A DNA stretch of 33,062 nucleotides from an uncultured Acidobacteriia bacterium (GTDB taxonomy: Bacteria > Acidobacteriota > Terriglobia > Bryobacterales > Bryobacteraceae), in the NCBI GenBank assembly GCA_903881085.1, contig CAIRSA010000587.1, positions 1 to 33,062 of the forward strand, given 5' to 3'. The first letter of the stretch is position 1. Each line of letters starts with the position of its first letter. Below are positions 9,070 to 17,560 of the stretch, one piece after another. The notes beneath the pieces were generated by a model. The model saw nothing but the letters and a program-made list of their open reading frames with translations. It was not told the origin of the DNA and did no database searches. Position numbers and translations under genes: made by a program.

Positions 9070-11802
9070 ATGCTCACCCAGAACTTATTCCGCGCCCTCG
9101 CCCTACTTACCCTGCCTGTGCTCGCCTCTGCACAGGCGATCAACATCAATGTCCCATACGAAAAATTCGTGCTGCCGAACGGACTCACCGTCATTGTGCA
9201 TGAAGATCACAAGGCGCCTATCGTCTGCGTCAACGTGTGGTATCACGTTGGTTCCAAGAACGAGAAGCAGGGCAAGACCGGCTTTGCGCACCTGTTCGAA
9301 CACCTGATGTTCAACGGCAGCGAGAACGCCAATGACGACTACTTCCAGTTCTCCGAACGCATTGGCGCAACGGAACTGAACGGCACCACCAGCAACGATC
9401 GCACCAACTATTTCCAGAACGTGCCAACCAACGCGCTGGACCTGATCCTCTTCATGGAGAGCGATCGCATGGGGCACCTGCTGGGGGCAATCGATCAGAA
9501 GAAATTGGATGAGCAGCGCGGTGTGGTGCAGAACGAAAAACGTCAGGGCGAGAATCAGCCATATGCGATCTCCGATGAGTTGACTATCAACAGCACGTGG
9601 CCCAAAGGGCATCCCTATTCATGGCCGGTGATAGGTTCGATGGACGATCTGAACGCCGCGTCGCTGAAGGACGTGCAGGACTGGTTTAAGCAATACTACG
9701 GCGCCGCGAACGCCACCATCACGTTGGCCGGCGACATCGACGTGAAGACCGCGCGCGAAAAAATCACGAAATATTTTGGCTGGGTTCCTTCCGGCCCGCC
9801 CACCTCGCATCAGCGCGCGTGGGTAGCTAAGCGCACCGGATCATCGCGGCAGATCGCGCAGGACCGCGTGCCGCAATCGCGCATCTATCGCGTGTGGAAC
9901 GTGCCGGAATCGGGCAACCCGGAAGGATTTGAGCTTGACCTTGCGGCGATGGTGCTGGGTTCGGGGAAGAACTCGCGGCTCTACAAGCGGCTGGTGTACC
10001 AGGACCAGATTGCCACGGAAGTAACGGTGGATAACGCGCAGTTGGAGATAGCCGGGCAGTTCACCATCATGTCGAGCGCGCGCCCGGGTGTGCCGCTGGC
10101 CAAGGTGGAGGCGGCGATCGCTGAAGAGGTTGCGAAGTTTCTGAAGGAAGGCCCCACGGCCGATGAGTTGAAGCGAGTGCGCACGCAGTTCCTTTCCAAC
10201 TTCCTGCGCGGCATTGAAAAGATCGGCGGCTTCGGCGGCAAGAGCGATGTGCTGGCGCAAGGGCAGGTTTTCTTCGGTGACCCTGGTTTCTATAAAGCGG
10301 AACTTGCGGCATACGAGCGCGCCACGCCGGAGTCGGTACGCAGCATGGCCGTGAAATGGCTGAGCAACGGCGACTACAATCTGGAAATCCATCCGTTCCC
10401 CAAATACACCAATGAGTCGCCCGATGTGGACCGCAAGAAGCTGCCTGGAACAGGTACGCCGCCATCGTTGAAGATGCCGAAGTTCGAGCGCTCCACGCTG
10501 TCGAACGGCATGAAGATCGTGCTCGCCGAGCGGCACGAGATTCCGGTGGTGAGCTTCAATCTGAATCTGGATGCGGGCTATGCCAGCGATCAGTTTTCGA
10601 TCCCCGGTGTGGCTGGCATCGCTATGCGCGTTATGCAGGAGGGTACGGCCAAACGCAATTCGTTGCAGCAGAGCGAACAACTCGATCTGCTGGGCGCGAA
10701 CCTCAGCGCGGGCTCGAACCTGGATTCGTCGGTGGTGAACCTGTCGGCATTGAAGATGAATCTGGATGCGTCGCTCGACATCTACGCGGACGTCATTCTG
10801 AATCCGGCGTTTCCGCAAAACGAATTCGAACGCATTGTGAAGCAGCGCAGCGCGGGCATTGAGCGCGAAAAATCCGAACCGTTTTCCATGGCGCTGCGCG
10901 TGTTCCCCACGTTGATTTACGGCAAGGGTCATGCATACGCCACGCCGTTCACCGGTTCTGGCACGCAGGCTTCGCTGGCCAAGATCAAGCGCGACGATCT
11001 GGTGAAGTTCCACACCACCTGGTTCACCTCGAGCAACGCCACGCTGATCATCGCGGGCGATACCACGATGGCTGAGATTAAACCGAAGTTGGAAAAACTG
11101 TTTGGCGCTTGGAAGCCGGGCGAGGTGCCGAAGAAGAACATCGGCACGGTGACGCATCTGGAAAAGCCGGCGGTGTATTTGATCGATCAGCCGGGCGCGG
11201 AGCAGTCGGTGATTCTTTCCGGCCACATTGCGCCGCCGCGCAATAATCCGGATGATATTGCGATTGAGACGATGAACAACATCATCGGCGGCTCATTCAC
11301 TTCGCGCTTGAATATGAATCTGCGCGAAGACAAGCACTGGTCTTATGGTTCGCAATCCGTGGTGATTGGGGCAAAAGGACAGCAGCCCTTCGTGGCATTT
11401 GCGCCGGTTCAAACGGACAAGACCAAAGAGTCGATGGCGGAAATGAACAAGGAGTTTCGCGAGTTCCTGAGCAAAAAACCTGCTACGGCGGAGGAGCTTG
11501 CGAAGACGAAGGCGAACCAGACGCTGAGCCTGCCCGGATCCGTGGAGACGATGGGTGCGCTCTCTGGCGATATGGCGGAGATCGTTCGTTTTGGTTTGGC
11601 TGACAACTACTTTGAGACGTATGCGGGCAAGGTTCGTGGATTGACGTTGAAGGATATCACCAGCGCTGCCGAGCGCGTGATCCGCCCGAACAGCATGGTG
11701 TGGGTGGTGATTGGCGACCGCTCGAAGGTTGAGGCTGGCATTCGCGAGCTGAACTTCGGCGAAGTGCATCTGATCGACGCCGACGGCAACCCCGTGAAGT
11801 AG
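9070..11802 (+). CDS. Secreted M16 family zinc metallopeptidase with two M16 modules, 910 aa
   Basis: M16 (pitrilysin/insulinase-like) proteases cut peptides inside a clam-shell chamber. A signal peptide (1-22, ending ASAQ) sends it to the periplasm or cell surface. The first module carries the inverted zinc motif HLFEH (74-78) with a downstream Glu (E156 in 'RGVVQNEKRQ'). The second module starts at about residue 475 ('LSNGMKIVLAERHEIPVVS'). At the matching place it has 'GVAGIAMRVMQEGT' with no HxxEH, so it is a structural, inactive half, as is usual in long bacterial M16B proteins. ATG 9070 is chosen because it begins the signal peptide. An in-frame ATG at 9049 would add seven residues and overlap the divergent aroE-like start. 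Ribosome-binding sites are poor for both. Confidence 0.9.
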   Translation: MLTQNLFRALALLTLPVLASAQAININVPYEKFVLPNGLTVIVHEDHKAPIVCVNVWYHVGSKNEKQGKTGFAHLFEHLMFNGSENANDDYFQFSERIGATELNGTTSNDRTNYFQNVPTNALDLILFMESDRMGHLLGAIDQKKLDEQRGVVQNEKRQGENQPYAISDELTINSTWPKGHPYSWPVIGSMDDLNAASLKDVQDWFKQYYGAANATITLAGDIDVKTAREKITKYFGWVPSGPPTSHQRAWVAKRTGSSRQIAQDRVPQSRIYRVWNVPESGNPEGFELDLAAMVLGSGKNSRLYKRLVYQDQIATEVTVDNAQLEIAGQFTIMSSARPGVPLAKVEAAIAEEVAKFLKEGPTADELKRVRTQFLSNFLRGIEKIGGFGGKSDVLAQGQVFFGDPGFYKAELAAYERATPESVRSMAVKWLSNGDYNLEIHPFPKYTNESPDVDRKKLPGTGTPPSLKMPKFERSTLSNGMKIVLAERHEIPVVSFNLNLDAGYASDQFSIPGVAGIAMRVMQEGTAKRNSLQQSEQLDLLGANLSAGSNLDSSVVNLSALKMNLDASLDIYADVILNPAFPQNEFERIVKQRSAGIEREKSEPFSMALRVFPTLIYGKGHAYATPFTGSGTQASLAKIKRDDLVKFHTTWFTSSNATLIIAGDTTMAEIKPKLEKLFGAWKPGEVPKKNIGTVTHLEKPAVYLIDQPGAEQSVILSGHIAPPRNNPDDIAIETMNNIIGGSFTSRLNMNLREDKHWSYGSQSVVIGAKGQQPFVAFAPVQTDKTKESMAEMNKEFREFLSKKPATAEELAKTKANQTLSLPGSVETMGALSGDMAEIVRFGLADNYFETYAGKVRGLTLKDITSAAERVIRPNSMVWVVIGDRSKVEAGIRELNFGEVHLIDADGNPVK

Positions 11803-11815
11803 GGTGTAGGCAGAA

Positions 11816-11848
11816 GGGCACTCCAATGTCACTTACATTGGAGTGCCC
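11816..11848 (+). terminator. Strong hairpin after the M16 gene, also a member of a palindromic repeat family
   Basis: A perfect 14-bp stem (gggcactccaatgt at 11816-11829 and acattggagtgccc at 11835-11848) with loop cactt lies 13 bases after the stop codon. It could stop transcription, although no T-run follows. Its core, loop included, recurs at 12029-12051 (reverse orientation) and, degenerate, at 32921-32941, so it is probably a dispersed repeat used as a terminator. Confidence 0.6.
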
Positions 11849-12028
11849 TGGCGAATGTCTGGGATTGCTTCGTGGCGCGGACACTCGTGTCTGCCGCGTC
11901 GAGACTCGTCTCGACGCGTTCGGAAACCCTTCGAAATACAGGGGCCTTGGCTTGACCAGGACGTCCCAATTGAAAACGTCTCGACACGAATGTCGAGACG
12001 GCACACACGAGTGTGCGCGCCACAAAAC

Positions 12029-12051
12029 CTCCAATGTAAGCAACATTGGAG
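12029..12051 (-). repeat. Copy of the ctccaatgt palindrome, reverse orientation
   Basis: A perfect 9-bp stem (12029-12037 and 12043-12051). Read on the minus strand the loop is tgctt, against cactt in the copy at 11816 and cgctt in the copy at 32921. The loop is thus conserved as N-R-C-T-T, which marks these as one repeat family and not chance hairpins. Confidence 0.65.
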
Positions 12052-12089
12052 TGGCACTCTGCGCACCGTGTGGCACTCGCCCAGGTCAC

Positions 12090-13673
12090 TTACCCCGCGC
12101 CACTAGTGCCGCCGCCCGAGGCGCCGCCGCCATCGCCCGATCCGCCGCCACTGTCGCTCGATGAAGACGAATCGCCATAGGCCATGAACGTTTCGAAGGA
12201 TGCCGAATCAGAGCCATCAAAGGCCTGGAACCAGACCGGCATCGGCATGTTGTGCTTCTTCAGCAACGGAGCGGCGACGCCGAACGCGGCGGCGTAGGGC
12301 AGCACCTGCTCCAGATGCGGCACCGATTCAGCCTTGGAAAGATACCGTGCATAGGCCTTCCAATTGTGCGATGCGACCACTCCCGCATCGGACCACATAG
12401 TCTGCGTGCTGCCCAGAATCAATGCCAGCAGGCTGACAGCGAGCGCCGAGCCCGCGAAGATGCGGACCGGCAACGAGGGGACGAACATCATCGCGCCGCC
12501 AACGATCGCCAGAACCACACAGATTCTAAACAGCAGTGTCCGCAAGCGGGCGCGCGATTCATCCATCAGGCCGAGCGCCTTCGCCTCGTCGCGGACCGCC
12601 GCCGTGAATCTCCCCTTAGCTGCCTGGCGCGACAAGAACTCCTGCAGTTTGACGCTGGTTTCGCCCTGCGGAAACACCAGGTCATGCAGCACCTGCTCAT
12701 GTGCCGAAAGCATGGCATTGGGCTGGAGCCAGACCACCTGAAAATGGCGTGAGCCGAGGAAGCCTTTGGCCGTCTCTTCCACGCGCACAACGCCGCGGCG
12801 GGCGAGGTCAAGCAACACGCCGATGCTCAATCCGCCGCGCGATGCCAGAAAGCCGGCCAGCGCCGGCGGCAGTGTATCCGGTGGCCAGGTTACATCCACC
12901 GGCTGAACATGCGGAGTAGGATTGCTTCCCATGCGCAGACGGAACAGTCCGATGCAAGCGATAAGCAGGAAGAGCGCCGAGCCGCCCTCGGCAAGCTGCA
13001 AATTTCTTTCGGCGTCGGCCTCGCGCTCAGCCTTTTCGCCGATCCATTTCGGCGTGCCGGCGGAGAAGGAGCCGGCGGGGAACTTTGCGTCAACTACGGC
13101 GCTGCCCGTTTCCGGATTCACCAGAATTGCCGTCGCCCGGCCCGCGCCAATTTGAAAGTCTGGCGCATGCGAACGCAGCACGATTGATTGCGGCGAAACA
13201 CTGGTTGGGTATTCCAGTACAACTTCGCTGGAAAAGATGTGATAGCCTTTCGTGTTCGGCAGCAGCCGCCACGAAAGCATCTGGCCGCTGCCGTGCGGTC
13301 GCAGCGCGCCCAGCACGCGATAGCGCACGGTAAACGTGTGGTTGCCGCTCATGATCTCTTGAAAGTGCCAGCGCACTTTCACCGGCGATTTTCCTTCGAT
13401 CTCCACCTGGCCGGGGCCGGTTCCGATGGAGCAGGGGCGGCCGTCCAACGAGGCCTCGACGTTATCGATGCCGTCTGTCTCCGTCGTCGCCAGATCGCGG
13501 AAGACGAAGGTGAAAGGGCCGGCCACAAAACGGAAGTCGGCGGTCTCGGTTACATTGAGAACGCCCTGCGGATCGAGGCTGAGCTTGACGTCGTAATGCG
13601 TGGCCTCATAAAACTTGGCCGAAGCGGCGGAACTGCACAGCAGAATAGCAGCAAAAACGCAGCGGATTCGCAT
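12090..13673 (-). CDS. DUF2207 family membrane protein (YciQ-like), 527 aa
   Basis: A predicted membrane-anchored protein of unknown function. A signal peptide or N-terminal anchor (about 1-20, 'CVFAAILLCSSAASA') is followed by an extracytoplasmic beta-rich region starting 'YEATHYDVKLSLDPQGVLNVTE', typical of DUF2207. A membrane segment follows ('LFLLIACIGLFRL'), then a soluble region, then a hydrophobic pair ('ICVVLAIVGGAMMF' and 'IFAGSALAVSLLALIL'). The C-terminus is a Ser/Gly-rich tail (SSSDSGGGSGDGGG...), as in many family members. The open frame could begin at TTG 13679, but ATG 13673 is preferred because GGAGG lies 8 bases before it. The gene is divergent from the S9 peptidase, with 56 bases between the starts. 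Confidence 0.8.
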   Translation of the reverse strand: MRIRCVFAAILLCSSAASAKFYEATHYDVKLSLDPQGVLNVTETADFRFVAGPFTFVFRDLATTETDGIDNVEASLDGRPCSIGTGPGQVEIEGKSPVKVRWHFQEIMSGNHTFTVRYRVLGALRPHGSGQMLSWRLLPNTKGYHIFSSEVVLEYPTSVSPQSIVLRSHAPDFQIGAGRATAILVNPETGSAVVDAKFPAGSFSAGTPKWIGEKAEREADAERNLQLAEGGSALFLLIACIGLFRLRMGSNPTPHVQPVDVTWPPDTLPPALAGFLASRGGLSIGVLLDLARRGVVRVEETAKGFLGSRHFQVVWLQPNAMLSAHEQVLHDLVFPQGETSVKLQEFLSRQAAKGRFTAAVRDEAKALGLMDESRARLRTLLFRICVVLAIVGGAMMFVPSLPVRIFAGSALAVSLLALILGSTQTMWSDAGVVASHNWKAYARYLSKAESVPHLEQVLPYAAAFGVAAPLLKKHNMPMPVWFQAFDGSDSASFETFMAYGDSSSSSDSGGGSGDGGGASGGGTSGAG

Positions 13674-13729
13674 AATCAATGCCTCCAGGGTTGAGTGTAA
13701 CCGATTATCCTGGCATACTGGTTCCCAAT

Positions 13730-15823
13730 ATGCGCCAAGCCCTTCTTTGCATCGTTCTTGCCGCCTGCGCGTTTGCGCAGAAACGGCCTATTACGGAGAC
13801 GGATCTCTACGCGTTCAAGTGGGTGGCCGATGCCCGCATCTCGCCCGATGGAGCGCAGGTCGCTTACGTTCAGGCTTCGGTGAATGCAAAGCATGATAAC
13901 TATCAAACATCGATTTGGATTGTGCCCGTGAGCGGAGGGCAGGAACGGCCGTTGACCAGCGGCACGCGCGATGCCGCGCCGCGCTGGTCGCCTGATGGCA
14001 AGAGGCTGGCGTTTCTTCGAACAGTGGAAAAAGATGGCAAGCCGGATGCGGCGCAGATCTTTGTACTTGAGATGGCCGGTGGCGAAGCTCGCGCGCTGAC
14101 TGATCTGCCGAAGGGCGCAGGTGCGGCGGTGTGGTCGCCCAGCGGCCGTTCCATTGCCTTCCTCTCTAAGACATTGCCGAAAGATTCGGCGAAAGCGGAT
14201 GAAAAATCCGACGTGCGCATCATCAATCGCGCGGCCTATCGATCCAATGGATCGGGCTACACGGACTTCGAACACGTGAACCACATCTGGACCGTCGAAG
14301 TGCCCACTGTCATTGCCGTCCCCGGTGCATCCACGCAGATTTCCAAGGGCCGGTTCGCCGATGGTTTGCCTGTGTGGTCGAAGGATGAAAAGCAGATCTT
14401 CTTCACTTCGGATCATACGGCCGAGCCCTATTACGAACCGCCGCAGACCGATCTGTATGCGGTGGATGCGAAGGGCGGGGCGGCGCGCAAGCTGTCGCAC
14501 ATCGATGGCGCCGCATCGGCGTTGTCGTTAAGTCCCGACGACTCGCAGGTAGCCTTCATCAGCGCATTGCGCGGCAATCCCGTGCGGTCATACAGTCAGC
14601 CGGATCTGTTTGTGCTGGAACTCACGCCGGGCGCTAGGCCTCGCAATCTAACCGCGAAATACGACTTCGATATCGGTGGTGCCATCGGAGGCGATCAGGC
14701 GCCGCCGCGGGGCAATTCGCCTTCTGTCCCGTACTGGAGCAGCGACGGCAAATCGATCTTCGTCACAACCGGCGAAAAAGGCCGCTCCAACCTGAAGAAA
14801 GTGGATGTGAGTACGGGTAAGGTCGAGGCGGTCACCATCGGCGATCAGGACGTTTACGGCTATCACCCGACACCTGACGGGCGAACCGTCGCATTGCTGA
14901 TATCGAACACCACCAACCTCGGCGATGTCTATGTGCTCGAAGGCAATGCCCCGATGAAGCGCTCTACGCGCGTCAACGATGGGCTTCTGACGAAGCTTGA
15001 TCTACCCGCGCCGGAAGAGTTCTTCTACAAGAGTTTCGATGGCAAAATGATTCAGGGCTTCATCCAGAAGCCGCCGCAATTCGATGCCTCGCGCAAGTAT
15101 CCGCTGATCCTCAATATTCACGGCGGTCCGCATTCCGCTTATGGCTTCACGTTCTTTCACGAGATGCAGTGGATGGCCGCCAAGGGCTATGTGGTGCTCT
15201 ATCCCAATCCGCGCGGCAGCACCACGTTCGGTCAGGATTTCGGCAACATCATCCAATACAAGTATCCGGGTGACGATTACAAAGACCTGATGGCGGGTGT
15301 GGACGCGATGATCGCCAAGGGCTATGTGGATGCGGATAAGCTGGGCGTCACAGGTGGCAGCGGTGGAGGCATTCTTACCAATTGGACGATCACGCAGACC
15401 AACCGCTTCAAAGCTGCGGTGGCGCAGCGGTCCATCGCCGATTGGTCGAGCTTTTGGTACACAGCGGACTTCACACTCTTCACTCCGACATGGTTCCGCG
15501 GCGCGCCGTGGCAGCAGGAGGCCGATTTCAAGGCCCGCTCGCCCATCACGTTCATCGACAAGGTGCAGACGCCGCTGATGCTGGTGGAAGGCGAAGTGGA
15601 TCTGCGCTGCCCGCCGGGCGCGGGCGGGGAAGAGATGTTCCGTGCTTTGAAGTTCTTGAAGAAGCCGGTGGTGATGGTGCAGTTCCCGGGGGAATCACAC
15701 GAGCTGTCAAGGTCAGGCAAGCCCGTGCATCGCGTGGAGCGGTTGCAGCATATTTTGGGGTGGTTTGATAAATATTTGATGGGGAAACCGATGCCGGTTT
15801 ACGATATCCCTATGGACGAGTAA
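13730..15823 (+). CDS. Secreted S9 family serine peptidase (prolyl oligopeptidase/acylaminoacyl-peptidase type), 697 aa
   Basis: A predicted exported peptidase acting on short peptides. It has a signal peptide (1-17, 'LCIVLAACAFAQ') and a beta-propeller of WD40/PD40-like repeats across about 25-420 ('ISPDGAQVAYV', 'WSPDGKRLAFL', 'WSPSGRSIAFLS'). A C-terminal alpha/beta-hydrolase domain follows. The catalytic triad is visible: Ser544 in GGSGGG, Asp624 in 'EGEVDLRCPP' and His657 in 'GESHELS'. 'HGGPHSAYG' supplies the oxyanion region. ATG 13730 is chosen over the in-frame 13679 because it begins the signal peptide; no clear ribosome-binding site is seen. The gene converges on the TIR/ATPase pair with only 12 bases between stop codons. 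Confidence 0.9.
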   Translation: MRQALLCIVLAACAFAQKRPITETDLYAFKWVADARISPDGAQVAYVQASVNAKHDNYQTSIWIVPVSGGQERPLTSGTRDAAPRWSPDGKRLAFLRTVEKDGKPDAAQIFVLEMAGGEARALTDLPKGAGAAVWSPSGRSIAFLSKTLPKDSAKADEKSDVRIINRAAYRSNGSGYTDFEHVNHIWTVEVPTVIAVPGASTQISKGRFADGLPVWSKDEKQIFFTSDHTAEPYYEPPQTDLYAVDAKGGAARKLSHIDGAASALSLSPDDSQVAFISALRGNPVRSYSQPDLFVLELTPGARPRNLTAKYDFDIGGAIGGDQAPPRGNSPSVPYWSSDGKSIFVTTGEKGRSNLKKVDVSTGKVEAVTIGDQDVYGYHPTPDGRTVALLISNTTNLGDVYVLEGNAPMKRSTRVNDGLLTKLDLPAPEEFFYKSFDGKMIQGFIQKPPQFDASRKYPLILNIHGGPHSAYGFTFFHEMQWMAAKGYVVLYPNPRGSTTFGQDFGNIIQYKYPGDDYKDLMAGVDAMIAKGYVDADKLGVTGGSGGGILTNWTITQTNRFKAAVAQRSIADWSSFWYTADFTLFTPTWFRGAPWQQEADFKARSPITFIDKVQTPLMLVEGEVDLRCPPGAGGEEMFRALKFLKKPVVMVQFPGESHELSRSGKPVHRVERLQHILGWFDKYLMGKPMPVYDIPMDE

Positions 15824-15835
15824 ATTGATACTCGG

Positions 15836-17560
15836 CTATCTTATTTTTCCTTCCATGAAATCCGCAACAATTTGGCGGTAGACGTTGTCATCGAAGCTAG
15901 AGAAATCAAATACCACAAATAGTGGCTCACAGATCTTTTTGACGAGCTCGATTATGCCCGTTTCAGCAGATCCGAGTTGGAACGTAAATGACTCGATTCG
16001 CACTTCTGATTCGCCCCAATTTTTAGCTAGATTCGGCAGCATCCTCAGTGGCGAAGCGGCAGCTAATGCCCGGCCTTTTAGCCCAGCATATCTAACTAGC
16101 ATCTCCACATTTGCATTCAAATCTATTCCCATAGCCTTGTATAGCCGGACGCAGTGCATAACAGCTTCTGTAGCCTTGGCTATGCTCACGTCGAAATAAA
16201 TTGGTGAATTTGTGCTCTGCTGAGAATCCTGCGCTACAGAGAGCGTATTGCAGGAGTAGAACTCACCAGCCTTTGACAGTGCCCAATAGTAGGTAACCGG
16301 CTGAAAAAGATGCCTGTCTACATCATGCAGAGGCATCGACACAATTCCGTCGGAAACTGCCAATGGCCTTGGCATTGAAGGTGACTCATCGACTACCCCT
16401 ATGGGAGGATAAAACGTACGAATTTGAGCCAGTCTGGCGGCTGCTAGCAGATCTTTTTGCGATCGAGCGACTTGAGAGTCGGGGCAATAGTGAACTATCT
16501 CCATGAAGCCGGTTTCGCCCCTGTTCGAGAAAACATCAACAGCGCCAGTCCGGTGGCGATGGAGCCAGTCCTTATCTAATTCGCGTCGGGGGGGGGTGAC
16601 TGGCGGTGGCGCAAGGGATTCCCCTTTGAACGCCTCAATCCAATCCAATCGCGCAGCAAGGAGACGCGCCAACATCTCGTAAGCATGCCCAAGGCCTGCC
16701 CGGTCACTTGTCCCCTCCTCAATAACCGGCAGCCGCTCCTCGAAACTCCAATAAGGTATATAGGGAATCCGGATCTGCTCAATCGCATCTAGAGCAGACA
16801 CTCCCGGAGGAAGCCAGTCCCGAAAGTAATCTCCAAACTGGTCTGCGAATTTTTTTTTCCACTCCATCGCCCGACTGTACTCAGTGCGGCTCTCATCTCT
16901 TGAAGGCAGCGGCAATGCCAATAGGCGTGTCCGGTCAACTGGCAAGCGCGACTGCGCCTTACGGGCCCGTTCAATGATGTCCTTTGCGCCGTTCGTGCTC
17001 GATTCTGTGGTGGTAAACAGCAGCACAAGAACATCCGCGAAGTGTACCGTGCAAATCCCGCCTATGTCCGTAACACCGGTGCGGCTGTCAATCAGGATGA
17101 AATCAAAGGATGCGATCCATTCGTTTCGAAGTTCCTCAATGTAGTTCCCGAGCCCATGTGACTCAAACAACTCCGGGAAATGAATTGCCTGGAGACGATT
17201 ACTGTATTGTTCGTCGCTTAATCCAGCGCTCAACATCGCAAGTCGTCCTGAGCTTCCTGGACCTTTTATATTGAGCAGACAATCTTGCCATTGCAGCGGA
17301 GTGCCGCTGACTTTAGCATTAACAAGATCAATGATTCCGGGTGTGGTTTTGCGCTGCGTTTGGATGTCTGGGCTTAGGGAATCATAGAAACGCTCAAGTC
17401 CTGGCGCCTCCAAATCCCAATCGACCACAAGCACGGAGTGACCCCATTCCGCGAGCAACACCGAAGCGTTTGCAAGCGCCATAGTTCTGCCGACTCCACC
17501 CTTGAAAGAGTAGAACGTATAGATCGTTCCGCGTGATTTGGCTTCGACGTGCGAGATCAT
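15836..17560 (-). CDS. KGGVGR-motif ParA/MinD-like ATPase with unrecognised C-terminal region, 574 aa
   Basis: A SIMIBI-class ATPase, probably the regulator or sensor partner of the TIR protein. The N-terminal domain (about 12-310) has a deviant Walker A, 'FKGGVGRT' (19-26), where ParA/MinD proteins have Lys at the position of the Arg. The Walker A' segment is 'DWDLEAPGL' (47-55), the Walker B-like strand is 'FDFILIDSRTG' (152-162), and 'TTTESSTNGAKD' follows. A Pro-rich linker (about 315-328) leads to a second region (about 335-574) that I do not recognise. Its end ('LVRYAGLKGRALAAASP' ... 'EPLFVVFDFSSFDDNVYRQIV') faintly recalls C-terminal regions of AlbA_2/DNA-binding proteins, which is a guess. 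The start overlaps the TIR stop as ATGA. The gene contains runs of nine A and nine C. GC is visibly lower than in flanking genes. Confidence 0.85.
   Translation of the reverse strand: MISHVEAKSRGTIYTFYSFKGGVGRTMALANASVLLAEWGHSVLVVDWDLEAPGLERFYDSLSPDIQTQRKTTPGIIDLVNAKVSGTPLQWQDCLLNIKGPGSSGRLAMLSAGLSDEQYSNRLQAIHFPELFESHGLGNYIEELRNEWIASFDFILIDSRTGVTDIGGICTVHFADVLVLLFTTTESSTNGAKDIIERARKAQSRLPVDRTRLLALPLPSRDESRTEYSRAMEWKKKFADQFGDYFRDWLPPGVSALDAIEQIRIPYIPYWSFEERLPVIEEGTSDRAGLGHAYEMLARLLAARLDWIEAFKGESLAPPPVTPPRRELDKDWLHRHRTGAVDVFSNRGETGFMEIVHYCPDSQVARSQKDLLAAARLAQIRTFYPPIGVVDESPSMPRPLAVSDGIVSMPLHDVDRHLFQPVTYYWALSKAGEFYSCNTLSVAQDSQQSTNSPIYFDVSIAKATEAVMHCVRLYKAMGIDLNANVEMLVRYAGLKGRALAAASPLRMLPNLAKNWGESEVRIESFTFQLGSAETGIIELVKKICEPLFVVFDFSSFDDNVYRQIVADFMEGKIR
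16588..16596 (-). repeat. C9 homopolymer tract (G9 on +) inside the ATPase gene
   Basis: Nine consecutive G on the plus strand. On the coding strand it spans Thr322-Pro-Pro-Arg325 at the end of the linker between the ATPase domain and the C-terminal region. A gain or loss of one base would truncate the protein after the ATPase domain. Confidence 0.8.
16850..16858 (-). repeat. A9 homopolymer tract (T9 on +) inside the ATPase gene
   Basis: Nine consecutive T on the plus strand, read as AAA AAA AAA (Lys235-237 in 'MEWKKKFADQ'). Such runs favour replication slippage or ribosomal and transcriptional slippage. Confidence 0.8.

Larger units (their letters stand above)
11816..12051. repeat. Composite nested inverted repeat of about 236 bp
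   Basis: The whole gap between the M16 and DUF2207 genes is built as an imperfect large palindrome. The outermost parts are two copies of the ctccaatgt/acattggag element (11816-11848 and 12029-12051). Inside them, 11872-11920 and 11975-12023 are reverse complements of each other with scattered differences; both begin gtggcgcg and contain acactcgtgt. Each inner arm also forms its own hairpins: gcgtcgaga/tctcgacgc (loop ctcg) on the left and gtctcgaca/tgtcgagac (loop cgaa) on the right. The centre (about 11921-11974) is unpaired. No gene is supported here. The design resembles a bacterial interspersed mosaic element or a non-autonomous mobile element. Confidence 0.7.

Noticed and set aside
9841..11226. 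461-residue open frame on the minus strand
   Set aside because: It is antisense to the M16 peptidase, His/Arg-rich and without motifs; the plus-strand frame has a signal peptide and HxxEH.
11826..12164. Short frames in the composite palindrome (for example 'GADTRVCRVETRLDA')
   Set aside because: They are translations of inverted repeat DNA in several frames, with no start context or coding pattern.
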